A DNA stretch of 64,000 nt, taken from NCBI RefSeq assembly GCF_907165205.1, contig NC_058196.1, positions 7,792,501-7,856,500 of the forward strand, given 5' to 3'. The stretch comes from Coccinella septempunctata. Taxonomy: Eukaryota > Arthropoda > Insecta > Coleoptera > Coccinellidae. A program made the translations under genes and the position numbers. The notes under the pieces are model-generated. The model was not told the DNA's origin and made no database searches. It saw only the letters and a list, made by a program, of their open reading frames with translations. This document shows, in pieces, positions 31,243 through 44,791 of this stretch (positions are counted from its first letter, which is position 1; each line of letters starts with the position of its first letter).

Positions 31243-33750
31243 ATTGGAATAGGTCCTGTTGTAATGGAGCAATCTGCTGCTTTCATTTGAAGAATAGTAC
31301 GCCAGGTTGACATGGCGTTTTTCAGGAACTTAACAATATTGGGATCCACCTTATGAATCTTCAAGATCGTCAAGAGCCATTCGTGAGGTATAGAATCGAA
31401 TGCTTTTTTGTAGTCTATGTACGCAGCGTAAAGATTCCTTCGCTTGGAGAACGCTTGATTGCAGATAACTGAATCTATTATTAGTTGTTCTTTGCACCCT
31501 CGGCTGTCTTTGGTGCATCCTTTCTGTTGCATGGCGATGATGTTATTCCTTTCGCAATGGTTGTGAATTCGGTTTGAAATGCACGATGTACATCGTTGGA
31601 AGACATGTGATTGGTCGGTACTTGGATGGGTCTTCTGTATTCTTTTGGTCTTTAGGTAACAGGTATGTTGTGCCATGTGTAAGGAATACTGGCATTCTTT
31701 CAGGATTTTCAATGACATCATTTATTGCGGAGGTCAATTTGTCATGCATGATCCAAAGTTTCTTGATCCAGAAGTTCTGTAATCTATCAGGCCCAGGTGC
31801 TTTCCAGTTGTGCAGTCCTCTGATAGCTGATTTTACTTCTTCAATTGTGATCATGTCATGCTGCATCGGCTCATATTTTATAGCTTCAGATTTTTCATCT
31901 TCAATCCATCCGGTATCTCCATTGAACTGAGGTTTCGTTTATAATTGTTCGGTCCAGAATTGTTCAATTGCTTCCTTTGGTGGTAACTTTCCATTTTCCC
32001 CATCCGACGATGTGAGTAACCGGTAGAAAGATTCTTCCGACTTTTCGAATGAATTATTGTCTCTTTTCCGGCTATAATTGCTCTTATATCTCCTCAGGCG
32101 TTCTGCATACAGACTTAATTTTTGCTTCAGAGTGTCCAGGCAATGGTGAGCTGTAGCATTCTCCGTCTCTCGTTTCGTGTGTGTTCTGTTTCTATCCATG
32201 ATTTCCTTGGCAGCTTTCACAACCTTTCTTCCGCGATTCCCGTTCAAGTACTCCGTCAGTCGCCCAATGTCTCTTCTTAGTTTCTCTGTTTTGTGTTGAA
32301 GACGTTTCTGCCATGGTGGCGAATATAATTTGTGTAATTTTGGACCATCGTTGTTCGTTCGGCGAATTTTTGCCCCCATGGTTTTCGCTGTCGTTAACGC
32401 TGCACACAGTGAAAAACTAGATGCAGATATTCCAATGAACTTCGGTTTTGTAGGTATTCAGGTAAAACGTTCTTGTTCAAGATGTCGATTATAAGTGACA
32501 GTTTCTTGGATGTATTGAGTCGTGGAGGTGCTACTCGATGAAGAGGATCTGTTCCTTTCAGTTCGGCAAAGTATCTCCTCATGTCAGAGTCAACTTGTCG
32601 GTGGAGCTCTTCCCTATCGTCCTGGTGTTCAGGCTCACTTGCGTTGCAGGATGGACTTTCAGTATCAATTTCTTCTGCCTGTTGTTGCCCAGGCATATGA
32701 ATTTTATCAGAGGTGTTGGTGTTATTCTCTATTACTAGCGAACGCTGAAGTTCTCATTTAATTGCGTCGATTCGGGCCGTTGGTATTAGTTCATTTCTCA
32801 GAATTACGCGGTACTCGTTGTTCAGTGACATTGACATTTGGGTAGGCGTTGCAAAATTCCTCATGGAGCCTTTTCCTATAGTTGTTCGTGTTCTGCCCTA
32901 GTCCCGTGATGGAGTTATATATGCGCACAATAGTTTCATTCATGGACGTTGTCCACATGCGCTTTCTAACTAACCCCGCTTGGGTGAGCACTGGCTGAAT
33001 ATCCTGCGCAGCACCTTCAGCGGTTCGAGTCGGCAATTGAATTGGACTCGTTGGTTGCTGTTGTTGCTTTGGAGCTGTAGCTTCTTTTGCAGCAGGAGCC
33101 CGCTTCCTCAACATCCTGCCACCGACGTCCCGCATGCTGTCATGTCCAGCTGCGGCTCCAGATATGCCCTGACGATCCCCAGGCAGCGACTTGTTTCCGA
33201 GGCTTCTCGTTATCACCATTTTCATGGGTTTGTGCTCCCCTTTCTCGATTTGGGTGAGGGGTAGAGAAATGAGATCAGAAAGAGCACCCCTATAAAGGAT
33301 GTGAAAGAAAGAGGAAAAAGGAATGGGACTGCGGACAGCAGGCGTGGCTGGCTGCACCGTCTACGTCGTTACGATGGCTACCTGGCAGGCCATCTACCAG
33401 ATAGGTGCCAGGCAGGCCAGACATTACATTATGACTTTAGCCTTGCGGCTTTCACACTCCTCTCCAGAGGAAAATTCACTTATCCCAGATATCTCAGATA
33501 TCAAAAGGATTAAGCTCTGTTGGAGCCCTTTCCAGGTTTTCGGGCTCGTGGTGGTGGCCGGGTCCGGGTCGCTCCTCGCCTCCCTGCTGTAGGTTGGATT
33601 CCTGCTCCACCCGCACCTCCTGTCGGAGCAGACGGTGTTCCTCTGCATTCCCCATGTACTTGCGTACAGTTCTCGCCGTTCCGAGCAGTACCGCTTTCTG
33701 CATGACTCTATAGATATTTTCGTCCAACTGAAGTTTATTATTATTCTTAT
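31243..33750 (-). pseudogene. Degraded non-LTR retrotransposon, R2/R4 (Dong)-like
   Basis: Read on the minus strand, five frame pieces line up as one ORF. 33357-32791 has an N-terminal region with a Myb/trihelix-like segment (WTTSMNETIVRIY...), and 32696-32394 and 32379-31939 form a basic, coiled linker. 31866-31543 carries the RT phrase KAPGPD and YRPITCLPT, and 31721-31230 carries GCKEQLIID and YIDYKKAFDSIPH. RT stops at 31243, before the YADD box, so the 3' half is missing. That is unusual, because LINE copies normally lose the 5' end. Upstream, at about 33725-33760, is a (TAA)n run. R4/Dong elements are known to insert in TAA repeats, so this fits but does not prove that clade. Confidence 0.6.
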
Positions 33751-33761
33751 TATTATTAACA

Positions 33762-33912
33762 TTATAAGACTTTAGAAAATTGGTAACTTCCTTGGAACGA
33801 AACTGCACGCCATTATCCAAAATGATGGAATTTCGACACCCAAAGATAGGAAAAACATGGGTATCCAATATCTTCACAATCGCCGATGCGGTAGCGAAAC
33901 GTAACGGGAACA
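33762..33912 (-). pseudogene. Ty3/gypsy integrase fragment
   Basis: Within the minus-strand frame 34045-33494 a segment of about 50 residues contains PLRFATASAIVK, then SIILDNGVQF and SKEVTNFLKSYNV. This is the stretch around the second catalytic Asp of a gypsy integrase. It is cut off at the (TAA)n run where the LINE begins. Neighbouring residues are not integrase. Confidence 0.65.
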
Positions 33913-33922
33913 ATGAAGGAAA

Positions 33923-34169
33923 CAAAATAATGAGGATAAATTCAGATGCATAAAACCCGACGATATGAATATCGACAAGTGTTACGATCTGAATTGAGCT
34001 AGCCAATTTGTCATCGTCAAGGCCCCCAAATGGAGTACGCTCCACTTAAGAAAAGCAGATGCTGACCATGGTTTCGGCCTCATTTGGCCTCATCAGAGCA
34101 ACATAGCATTTTTCCGACGATATTCATATCGTCGGGTTTTATGCATCTGAATTTATCCTCATTATTTTA
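33923..34169. repeat. 52-bp inverted repeat with palindromic core
   Basis: caaaataatgaggataaatt and following bases (33923-33974) are repeated as the reverse complement at about 34117-34168, apparently without mismatch. The inner part, cgatattcatatcg, is itself nearly palindromic. The spacer is about 140 bp. The structure could be the two ends of a small foldback element or an inverted duplication of degraded transposon sequence. Confidence 0.7.
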
Positions 34170-34226
34170 TTCATTGCCTCCCTGTTAGGCGTGATCACAT
34201 TCTTCATTAGTGAAGGGAACTTTCTT

Positions 34227-34696
34227 GTGCAGTTTCAAGATTTGGTTCGAATTAATCCAAAAGTTTTCGAGGAATTTATATCACACTTTGCCGAATTGAC
34301 CGCTGAAATCTCTCTATCTGAACAATCGAACTGAAATTCAACACGTGCATCTCAATTCGAAAACTGTGTACAGTTTCGAGATTTTGGTCGAATTGATCCA
34401 ATTGTTCCTTAGGAATTGAAATGATACTTTGTCGAATCGAAATGTCCATTCCTATCAGAACTATCGAACTGAAATTCAACATGTGCATCTCAATTCGAAA
34501 ACAATGTGCAGTTTCAAGATTTGGGTCGAATTGATCCAACAGTTGTTGAGGAATTGATATCACACTTTGCCGAATTGACCACTGAAATCTCAATTTCCAT
34601 CTGAAATATCGAACTGAAATTCAACATGTGCATCTCAATTCGAAAACTGTGTACAGTTTCGAGATTTGGATCGAATTGATCCAAAAATTCCTTAAC
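34227..34696 (-). repeat. 145-bp satellite array, minus orientation
   Basis: About 3.2 monomers, with one short internal deletion near 34435 (a monomer lacking gaccactgaaatct). The switch to plus orientation at about 34690-34700 is not clean: ccttaactgtacac is a hybrid of two monomer positions. Confidence 0.9.
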
Positions 34697-37600
34697 TGTA
34701 CACAATTCGAACCAAATTTTGAAACTGCACATAGTTTTCGGAATGAGATGCACATGTTGAATTTCATTTCGATAGTTCAGATAGGAATTGAGATTTCAGT
34801 GGACGATTCGACAAAGAATGATTTGAATTCCTAAGGAATTATTGGATCAATTCGACCCAAATCTCGAAACTGAGGGTAGTTTTCGAATTGAGATGCACAT
34901 GTTGAATTTCAGTTCGATAGTTCTGATAGGAATTGAGATTTCAGTGGTCGATTCGACAAAGTATGATTTCAATTCCTAAGGAACTATTGGATCAATTCGA
35001 CACAAATCTCGAAACTATACACAGTTTTCGAATTGCGATGCACATGTTGAATTTCAGTTCGATAGTTCAGATAGGAATTGAGATTTCAGTGGTCAATTCG
35101 GCACAGTGTGATATCAATTCCTCAAAAACTGTTGGATCAATTTAAACCAAATCTTGAAACTGCACATATTTTTCGAATTAAGTTGCACATGTTGAATTTC
35201 AGTTCGATAGTTCAGATAGGAATTGAGATTTCAGTGGTCGATTCGACAAAGTATGATTTCAATTCCTAAGGAATTATTGGATCAATTCGACCCAAATCTC
35301 GAAACTGTACACAGTTTTCGAATTGAGATGCACATGTTGAATTTCAGATCAATAGTTCAAATAGGAATTGAGATTTCAGTGGTCAATCCGGCAAAGTGTG
35401 ATATCAATTCCTGAAAAACTGTTGGATCAATTCGAACCAAATCTTGAAACTGCACATAGTTTTCGAATTGAGATGCACATGTTGAATTTCAGTTCGATAG
35501 TTCAGATAGGAAATGATATTTCAGTGGTCAATTCGGCAAAGTGTGATATCCATTCTTCAAAAACTGTTGGATCAATTTGAACCAAATCTTGAAACTGCAC
35601 ATATTTTTCGAATTGAGATGCACATGTTGAATTTCAGTTCGATAGTTCAGATAGGAATTGAGATTTCAGTGGTCGATTCGACTAAGTATGATTTCAATTC
35701 CTTAGGAATCATTGGATCAATTCGACCCAAATCTCGAAACTGTACACAGTTTTCGAATTGAGATGCACATGTTGAATTTCACTTCGATAGTTCAAATAGG
35801 AATTGAGATTTAAGTGGTCAATCCGGCAAAGTGTGATATCAATTCCTCAAAAACTGTTGGATCAATTCGAACCAAATCTTGAAACTGCACATAGTTTTCG
35901 AATTGAGATGCACATGTTGAATTTCAGTTCGATAGTTTAGATAGGAAATGAGATTTCAGTGTTCGATTCGATAAAGTATGATGTCAATTCCTCGAAAACT
36001 GTTGTATCAATTCGAACCAAATCTTGAAACTGCACATAGTTTTCGGAATGAGATGCAAATGTTGTATTTCAGTACGATAGTTCTGATAGGAATTGAGATT
36101 TCAGTGGTCGATTCGACAAAGTATGATTTCAATTCCTAAGAAATTTTTGAATCAATTCGATCCAAATCTCGAAACTGTACACAGTTTTCGAATTGAGATG
36201 CACATGTTGAATTTCAGTTTGATAGTTCAGATAGAAATTGAGATTTCATTGGTCAATTCGGCAAAGTGTGATATAAATTCCTCAAAAACTGTTGGATCAA
36301 TTCGACCCAAATCTCGAAACTGTACACAGTTTTCCAATTGAGATGCACATGTTGAATTTAAGTTCGATAGATCAGATAGGAATTGAGATTTCAGTGGTCA
36401 ATTCGGCAAAGTGTGATATCAATTCCTCAAAAACTGTTGGATCAATTCGATCCAAATCTCGAAACTGCACATAGTTTTCGAATTGAGATGCACATGTTGA
36501 ATTTCATTTCGATAGTTCAGATGGGAAATGAGATTTCAGTGGTCGATTCGATAAAGTATGATGTCAATTCCTAAAGAATTATTGGATCAATTCGACCCAA
36601 ATCTTGAAACTGTACATAGTTTTCGAATTGAGATGCACATGTTGAATTTCAGTTCGAAGTTCAAATAGGAATTGAGATTTCAGTGGTCAATTCGGCAAAG
36701 TGTGATATCAATTCCACGAAAACTGTTGGATCAATTCGAACCAAATCTTGAAACTGCACTTAGTTTTCGAATAGAGATGCACATGTTGAATTTCAGTTCG
36801 ATAGTTCTGATAGGAATCGAGATTTCAGTGGTCGATTCGACAAAGTATGATTTCAATTACTAAGGAATTATTGGATCAATTCGACCCAAATCTCGAAACT
36901 GTTCACAGCCTTCGAATTGAGATGCACATGTTGAATTTCAGTTCGATAGTTCAGATGGGAATTGAGATTTCAGTGGTCAATTTGGCAAAGTGTGATATCA
37001 ATTCCTCTAAAACTGTTGGATCAATTCGAACCAAATCTTGAAACTGCACATAGTTTCCGAATTGAGATGCACATGTTTAATTTCAGTTCGATAGTTCTGA
37101 TAGGAATGGAGAATTCAGTAGTCTATTCGACAAAGAATCATTTCAATTCCTAAGGAACTATTGTATCAATTCGAAACAAATCTTGAAACTGCACATAGTT
37201 TTCGAATTGAGATGCACATGTTGAATTTCAGTTCGATAGTTCAGATAGGAAATGAGATTTCAGTGGTCGATTCGACTAAGTATGATTTCAATTCCTTAGG
37301 AATCATTGGATCAATTCGACCCAAATGTCGAAACTGCACATAGTTTTCGAATTGAGATGCACATGTTGAATTTCAGTTCGATAGTTCAAATAGGAATTGA
37401 GATTTCAGTGGTCAATCCGGCAAAGTGTGATATCAATTCCTCAAAAACTGTTGGATCAATTCGAACCAAATCTTGAAACTGCACATAGTTTTCGAATTGA
37501 GATGCACATGTTGAATTTCAGTTCGATAGTTCAGATAGGAAATGAGATTTCAGTGTTCGATTCGATAAAGTATGATGTCAATTCCTCGAAAACTGTTGTA

Positions 37601-40600
37601 TCAATTCGAACCAAATCTTGAAACTGCACATAGTTTTCGGAATGAGATGCATATGTTGTATTTCAGTACGATAGTTCTGATAGGAATTGAGATTTCAGTG
37701 CTCGATTCGACAAAGTATGATTTCAATTCCTAAGAAATTTTTGAATCAATTCGATCCAAATCTCGAAACTGTACACAGTTTTCGAATTGAGATGCACATG
37801 TTGAATTTCAGTTTGATAGTTCAGATAGAAATTGACATTTCATTGGTCAATTCGGCAAAGTGTGATATAAATTCCTCAAAAACTGTTGGATCAATTCGAC
37901 CCAAATCTCGAAACTGTACACAGTTTTCGAATTGAGATGCACATGTTGAATTTAAGTTCGATAGTTCAGATAGGAATTGAGATTTCAGTGGTCAATTCGG
38001 CAAAGTGTGATATCAATTCCTCAAAAACTGTTGAACCAATTTGAACCAAATCTTGAAACTGCACATACTTTTCGAATTGACATGCACATGTTGAATTTCA
38101 GTTCGATAGTTCAGATAGGAATTGAGATTTCAGTGGTCGATTCGACAAAATATGATTTCAATTCCTAAGGAATTATTTGATCAATTCGACCCAAATCTCG
38201 AAACTGTACACAGTTTTCGAATTGAGATGCACATGTTGAATTTCAGATCAATAGTTCAAATAGGAATTGAGATTTCAGTGGTCAATCCGGCAAAGTGTGA
38301 TATCAATTCCTCAAAAACTGTTGGATCAATTCGAACCAAATCTTGAAACTGCACATAGTTTCCGAATTGAGATGCACATGTTTAATTTCAGTTCGATAGT
38401 TCTGTTAGGAATGGAGAATTCAGTAGTCTATTCGACAAAGAATCATTTCAATTCCTAAGGAACTATTGTATCAATTCGAACTAAATCTTGAAACTGCACA
38501 TAGTTTTCGAATTGAGATGCACATGTTGAATTTCAGTTCGATAGTTCAGATAGGAAATGAGATTTCAGTGGTCGATTCGACTAAGTATGATTTCAATTCC
38601 TTAGGAATCATTGGATCAATTCGACCCAAATCTCGAAACTGTACACAGTTTTCGAATTGAGATGCACATGTTGAATTTCACTTCGATAGTTCAAATAGGA
38701 ATTGAGATTTAAGTGGTCAATCCGGCAAAGTGTGATATCAATTCCTCAAAAACTGTTGGATCAATTCGAACCAAATCTTGAAACTGCACATAGTTTTCGA
38801 ATTGAGATGCACATGTTGAATTTCAGTTCGATAGTTTAGATAGGAAATGAGATTTCAGTGTTCGATTCGATAAAGTATGATGTCAATTCCTCGAAAACTG
38901 TTGTATCAATTCGAACCAAATCTTGAAACTGCACATAGTTTTCGGAATGAGATGCAAATGTTGTATTTCAGTACGATAGTTCTGATAGGAATTGAGATTT
39001 CAGTGGTCGATTCGACAAAGTATGATTTCAATTCCTAAGAAATTTTTGAATCAATTCGATCCAAATCTCGAAACTGTACACAGTTTTCGAATTGAGATGC
39101 ACATGTTGAATTTCAGTTTGATAGTTCAGATAGAAATTGAGATTTCATTGGTCAATTCGGCAAAGTGTGATATAAATTCCTCAAAAACTGTTGGATCAAT
39201 TCGACCCAAATCTCGAAACTGTACACAGTTTTCCAATTGAGATGCACATGTTGAATTTAAGTTCGATAGATCAGATAGGAATTGAGATTTCAGTGGTCAA
39301 TTCGGCAAAGTGTGATATCAATTCCTCAAAAACTGTTGGATCAATTCGATCCAAATCTCGAAACTGCACATAGTTTTCGAATTGCGATGCACATGTTGAA
39401 TTTCATTTCGATAGTTCAGATGGGAAATGAGATTTCAGTGGTCGATTCGATAAAGTATGATGTCAATTCCTAAAGAATTATTGGATCAATTCGACCCAAA
39501 TCTTGAAACTGTACATAGTTTTCGAATTGAGATGCACATGTTGAATTTCAGTTCGAAGTTCAAATAGGAATTGAGATTTCAGTGGTCAATTCGGCAAAGT
39601 GTGATATCAATTCCACGAAAACTGTTGGATCAATTCGAACCAAATCTTGAAACTGCACTTAGTTTTCGAATAGAGATGCACATGTTGAATTTCAGTTCGA
39701 TAGTTCTGATAGGAATCGAGATTTCAGTGGTCGATTCGACAAAGTATGATTTCAATTACTAAGGAATTATTGGATCAATTCGACCCAAATCTCGAAACTG
39801 TTCACAGCCTTCGAATTGAGATGCACATGTTGAATTTCAGTTCGATAGTTCAGATGGGAATTGAGATTTCAGTGGTCAATTTGGCAAAGTGTGATATCAA
39901 TTCCTCTAAAACTGTTGGATCAATTCGAACCAAATCTTGAAACTGCACATAGTTTCCGAATTGAGATGCACATGTTTAATTTCAGTTCGATAGTTCTGAT
40001 AGGAATGGAGAATTCAGTAGTCTATTCGACAAAGAATCATTTCAATTCCTAAGGAACTATTGTATCAATTCGAAACAAATCTTGAAACTGCACATAGTTT
40101 TCGAATTGAGATGCACATGTTGAATTTCAGTTCGATAGTTCAGATAGGAAATGAGATTTCAGTGGTCGATTCGACTAAGTATGATTTCAATTCCTTAGGA
40201 ATCATTGGATCAATTCGACCCAAATGTCGAAACTGTACACAGTTTTCGAATTGAGATGCACATGTTGAATTTAAGTTCGATAGATCAGATAGGAATTGAG
40301 ATTTCAGTGGTCAATTCGGCAAAGTGTGATATCAATTCCTCAAAAACTGTTGGATCAATTCGATCCAAATCTCGAAACTGCACATAGTTTTCGAATTGAG
40401 ATGCACATGTTGAATTTCATTTCGATAGTTCAGATGGGAAATGAGATTTCAGTGGTCGATTCGATAAAGTATGATATCAATTCCTAAAGAATTATTGGAT
40501 CAATTCGACCCAAATCTCGAAACTGTACATAGTTTTCGAATTGAGATGCACATGTTGAATTTCAGTTCGAAGTTCAAATAGGAATTGAGATTTCAGTGGT

Positions 40601-41152
40601 CGATTCGATAAAGTATGATGTCAATTCCTCGAAAACTGTTGGATCAATTCGAACCAAATCTTTAAACTGCACATAGTTTTCGAAATGAGATGCAAATGCA
40701 GTATTTCAGTACGATAGTTCTGATAGGAATTGAGATTTCAGTGGTCGATTCGACAAAATATGATTTCAATTCCTAAGAAATTTTTGTATCAATTCGATCC
40801 AAATCTCGAAACTGAGGGTAGTTTTCGAATTGAGATGCACATGTTGAATTTCAGTTCGATAGTTCTGATAGGAATTGAGATTTCAGTGGTCGATTCGACA
40901 AAGTATGATTTCAATTCCTAAGGAAATATTGGATCAATTCGACCCAAATCTCGAAACTGTACACAGTTTTCGAATTGACATGCACATGTCGAATTTCAGT
41001 TCGAAGTTCAAATAGGAATTGAGATTTCAGTGGTCAATTCAGCAAAGTGTGATATCAATTCCACGAAAACTGTTGGATCAATTCGAACCAAATCTTGAAA
41101 CTGCACTTAGTTTTCGAATAGAGATGCACATGTTGAATTTTAGTTCGATAGT
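34697..41152 (+). repeat. 145-bp satellite array, plus orientation, 2.9-kb (20-monomer) direct duplication
   Basis: About 44.5 monomers. Long runs of identical variants recur at an offset of 2,899 bp (35223/38122, 36093/38992, 36383/39282, 36672/39571, 36962/39861, 37161/40060), which is 20 monomers minus 1 bp. A second offset of 1,594 bp (36093/37687) equals 11 monomers minus 1 bp. Several monomers have the rare variants gaaactgaggg or cagttcgaagttc. The array stops at 41152, inside the ankyrin exon copy. Confidence 0.95.
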
Positions 41153-41257
41153 TTTTCGTAATAAAAACAGGACTTCCTTCAAATTTCCCTTTTCGACAGC
41201 CACATGAAGATCGGTTTTCTGAGGATCCTCAATATTTTCTTTTGGAATATTGATGGT
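41153..41257 (-). pseudogene. Ankyrin gene copy B, 5' piece of the exon only
   Basis: Equivalent to 11846-11950 of copy 1 (offset 29,307), including the splice acceptor at 41258-41259. It encodes the first 35 residues or so of the exon, up to RKG of the first ankyrin repeat. Beyond 41153 the exon is replaced by satellite. It is a fragment with no function to be expected. Confidence 0.85.
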
Positions 41258-42386
41258 CTGTAAAGAATTTAAGAGAAATTAGGCGATTGTTATGAAGTTA
41301 ATACTTATATATCAGGTTTTGTGAACAACAAAAATTCAGTCGGTCTATACAGGGTAAATCTTTGACTCTTACAAATATTAAAACAATAGATTATTGAGGT
41401 GAAAAGAAACACTTTTTTTTATACCATTTTTTTCGATTCAGCCCTGATAAAAAGATATAGCCATTTTAAGTTTTCATAATGAGCCATAGAGAAACAAGAT
41501 TCCCTTCAGAATAACAAGCAGAATCTATGACACTACACATATATGGTTCTTTTAAACAGAATTGCAATCAGTCAAATCAGTTCATGGTACGTAATGGTCA
41601 TAATGGAAAAACTGGAGATGTAGGTGATATTTTGTGTTTAAAAAAGTTTCATCAAATAAATGAAAAACTATATTCCGAAATTCATTTCATTCGATGAATC
41701 CTTTAGTGAGAGAACATTTTTTTATGGTTTTTCATCAGCTTGTATCTTTTAAACCGAGCCGATTCGGAAAAAATGGTTCAGAAAAAAAGTGTTTCTTTTG
41801 ACCTCAAGAATCAACTGTTAAAATGTTTGTACGAATCAAAGATTCCGCGTATACAAGATTTTCAAGAATCATTGCAAATCTCTTTACAGAAAACTTTTAT
41901 GCACTTACCATTTTGCGAGAATTGTGGTGTGTTCTTCTATTCATTCTTCGCGACATATTTCAGGTTTTAAACACACTGTAGATTAAAAATTCTAACTGTA
42001 CTGACACGAATTGAAAAACGAAGCACAACTGTACCAAGACACCCATTTACGTTCATTTATATACTCGTAGGAATAGCTAGGTACGTAATTTTTTTCTGAG
42101 AACCGTAAGATGACCACCGAAATTTCTGCCCCCTTTCAAAATCTCAAACTACCTGACAAATGACAGTTAATGTTTATTTGCCAATTGGGTATAACGGCCC
42201 TGTAATAATTTTGGGATGGGACTTAACTTTTCGGTTAATTTGAATTCAGATTAGGAAGGGGGCAATAAGGAATGTTTTTCTTAAATTGAAATTATTCCGA
42301 GAATTTTTATCAGAAATATATTTATGGAACTGTTGTGCGAAACTTTCCAAATGCACAGTGACATGGAAGGAGAGGGCATTTATAAT
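41258..42386. other. Module copy B: intron, inverted-repeat element and flank, without the Osvaldo-like insertion
   Basis: This stretch is colinear with 11951-12803 joined to 20183-20457. The join at 42108-42111 is a single AGAT, the unoccupied target of the Osvaldo-like element. It contains the second copy of the 75-bp-arm inverted-repeat element (about 41391-41823). No gene is seen. Confidence 0.85.
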
Positions 42387-43603
42387 TATACTTCATTCAA
42401 ATTTATTTTAGCAGTCGGTTGGCCATGAAATAATTTTCTCAAGTTTTTGTAACTAGAACGAAGTTAAGTTGGCACTCATGAAATGTCGTTAATGTCATAA
42501 CGCCGTTGCCACAACTAATATCAATTTTTATTACGAAAATGCCGAAAGTGATTGAAAAAAGAGACAGGGTTTCAGGAAGTGATATTTAGAATTCAGGTCC
42601 GCTCATTCAAATAGTTATACCCTGATATTCTAAAATCCACAATACGTTAGACGGTAGCGAACATAATTCAATGTAAGAGAATTTATATAATGTTTCATCC
42701 GAATCTAAACGACTTATATTTCAGCTGAATATTTCCAAAATCAGAAAGATTGTGAATGAAGAGGATGACAAAGAATTTCCTTCTATTGGGAGACCCAAAA
42801 AAGTGGTGGCATTCGAGAATTTTATGTTTGAGTGAATTAATGCGAAAAGTTTACTACAGGATTTTCGATAAATAACATCGGAGAATGAGTTCCCTAAAAT
42901 GGATTTTTCTATTTTTCATTTGACTTGTCCTATACAATGTAAATGTCTTATGGTACTAATAAATACCTATAATTATTATTATTACATCAATGTATTAAGA
43001 TGAATAGCCACAAATACGCGCAAGTTACCCTGTTACTTGTTTATTCATGTGAAATTTTTGTTCAAAGGTGAAGTTCATCTTAACTTGAAACTTCCTTCAA
43101 TTTCTTTTACTTATATTGATGCAAGATGATTTTTGTTGAAGAATTTAACATTCTTGTAATTATCTGTTAATTCCTTCGGGAGATACCCATTCCCAACTAC
43201 TGCATCATATGCATTTCATCTTCGAGTTAATATTTTTGAAATCTACAAATGATGTAAGCCAAAGAAGATAACGAACATCAACTCTCCTCAAGCTAGTGCA
43301 TATTATGATATTATATTGATCTCTTGTATATTCCATGTGAATAACTAGATTTGGTATGCCTTCAATCAGTTTGCATGAACTTCAATTTTGTTCGTCACAT
43401 ATAATATTTTCCGAAGAAATTCGACATTGTGATGAAATACGTAATAGCAGAAACTTTTACGTAGAACGGGCAACATAGCGTTGATTTAAAACCCAAAAAT
43501 GTTTTGACAAGCTTCATAACCCCACATTTTCGTACTCTACAGAGTGAAATGTGTCAAATTTCCATGGCCAACCGACTGCTAAAATAAAAGTGAATGAAGT
43601 ATA
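42387..43603. mobile_element. 1.2-kb TIR element, copy B, complete
   Basis: Both TIRs are present: left at about 42387-42431, right at about 43559-43603. Its sequence follows copy A closely, with a 9-bp difference near 42909 (ctatttttc present here and in copy C, absent in A). The candidate exon is at about 42725-42835 with acceptor tatttcag. The right end joins satellite at the same base as copies A and C. Confidence 0.7.
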
Positions 43604-44631
43604 TGTGCAGTTTCAAAATTTGGTTCAAATTGATCCAACAGTTTTCAAGGAATTGATATCACACTTTGCCGAATTGACAACTGAAATCTCAATTCCTATC
43701 TGAACTATCGAACTGAAATTCAACATGTGCATCTCAATTCGAAAACTGTGTAAAATTTCAAGATTTGGTTCGAATTGATCCAACATTGTTCGAGGAATTA
43801 GTATCACACTTTGCCGAATTGACCACTGAAATCTCAATTCCTATCTGAACTATCGAACTGAAATTCAACATGTGCATCCCATTTCGAAAACTATGTGCAG
43901 TTTCAAAATTTGATTCGAATTGATTCAACAGTTTTCGAGGAATTGATATCACACTTTGCCGAATTGACCACTGAAATCTCAATTCCTATCAGAACTATCG
44001 AACTGAAATTCAACATGTGCATCACATTTCGAAAACTATGTGCAGTTTCAAAATTTGGTTCAAATTGATCAAACAGTTTTCGAAGAATTGATATCACACT
44101 TTGCCGAATTGACCACTGAAATCTCAATTCCTATCTGAACTATCGAACTAAAATTCAACATGTGCATGTCAATTCGAAAACTATGTGCAGTTTCAAGATT
44201 TGGTTCGAATTGATCCAAAAGTTCCTTAGGAATTGAAATAATATTTTGTCGAATCGACCACTGAAATCTCCATTCCTATCAGAACTATCGATCTGAAATT
44301 CAACATGTGCGTCTCATTTCGAAAACTATGTGCAGTAAAAAGATTTGGGTCGTATTGGTCCAACAGTTTTTGAGAAATTGATATCACACTTTGCCGAATA
44401 GACCACTGAAATCTCAATTCCTATCAGAACTATCGAACTGAAATTCAACATGTGCATCACATTTCGAAAACTATGTGCAGTTTCAAAATTTGGTTCAAAT
44501 TGATCCAACAGTTTTCAAGGAATTGATAACACACTTTGCCGCATTGACAACTGAAATCTCAATTCCTATCTGAACTATCGAACTGAAATTCAACATTTGC
44601 ATCTCAATTCGAAAACTGTGTAAAATTTCAA
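43604..44631 (-). repeat. 145-bp satellite array, minus orientation
   Basis: About 7.1 monomers. The first monomers are nearly the same as those next to TIR copies A (21667 on) and C (47028 on), so satellite and TIR element were duplicated together. It ends in mid-monomer at 44631 against a unique spacer. Confidence 0.95.
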
Positions 44632-44791
44632 TACCAATAATTGGAATACCAATAAAGGATACTGTTTCACATTTCAACTGAGTATATCCATCTATTAATC
44701 AAATGCATCTAACCAATTTCTATTCTGAACCGAATCGAAATTATGGTAAAGTCAATCTAACACTGTCTACCTGAAGAAAACACCGTCTACC
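44632..44791. other. Unique 160-bp spacer at a satellite strand switch
   Basis: Non-satellite sequence lies between a minus array and a plus array. It contains small direct repeats (taccaataa twice at its start, gtctacctgaa twice at its end). The end repeats make it look like a slipped or filler-type junction. No gene and no match to other parts of the window were noticed. Confidence 0.7.
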
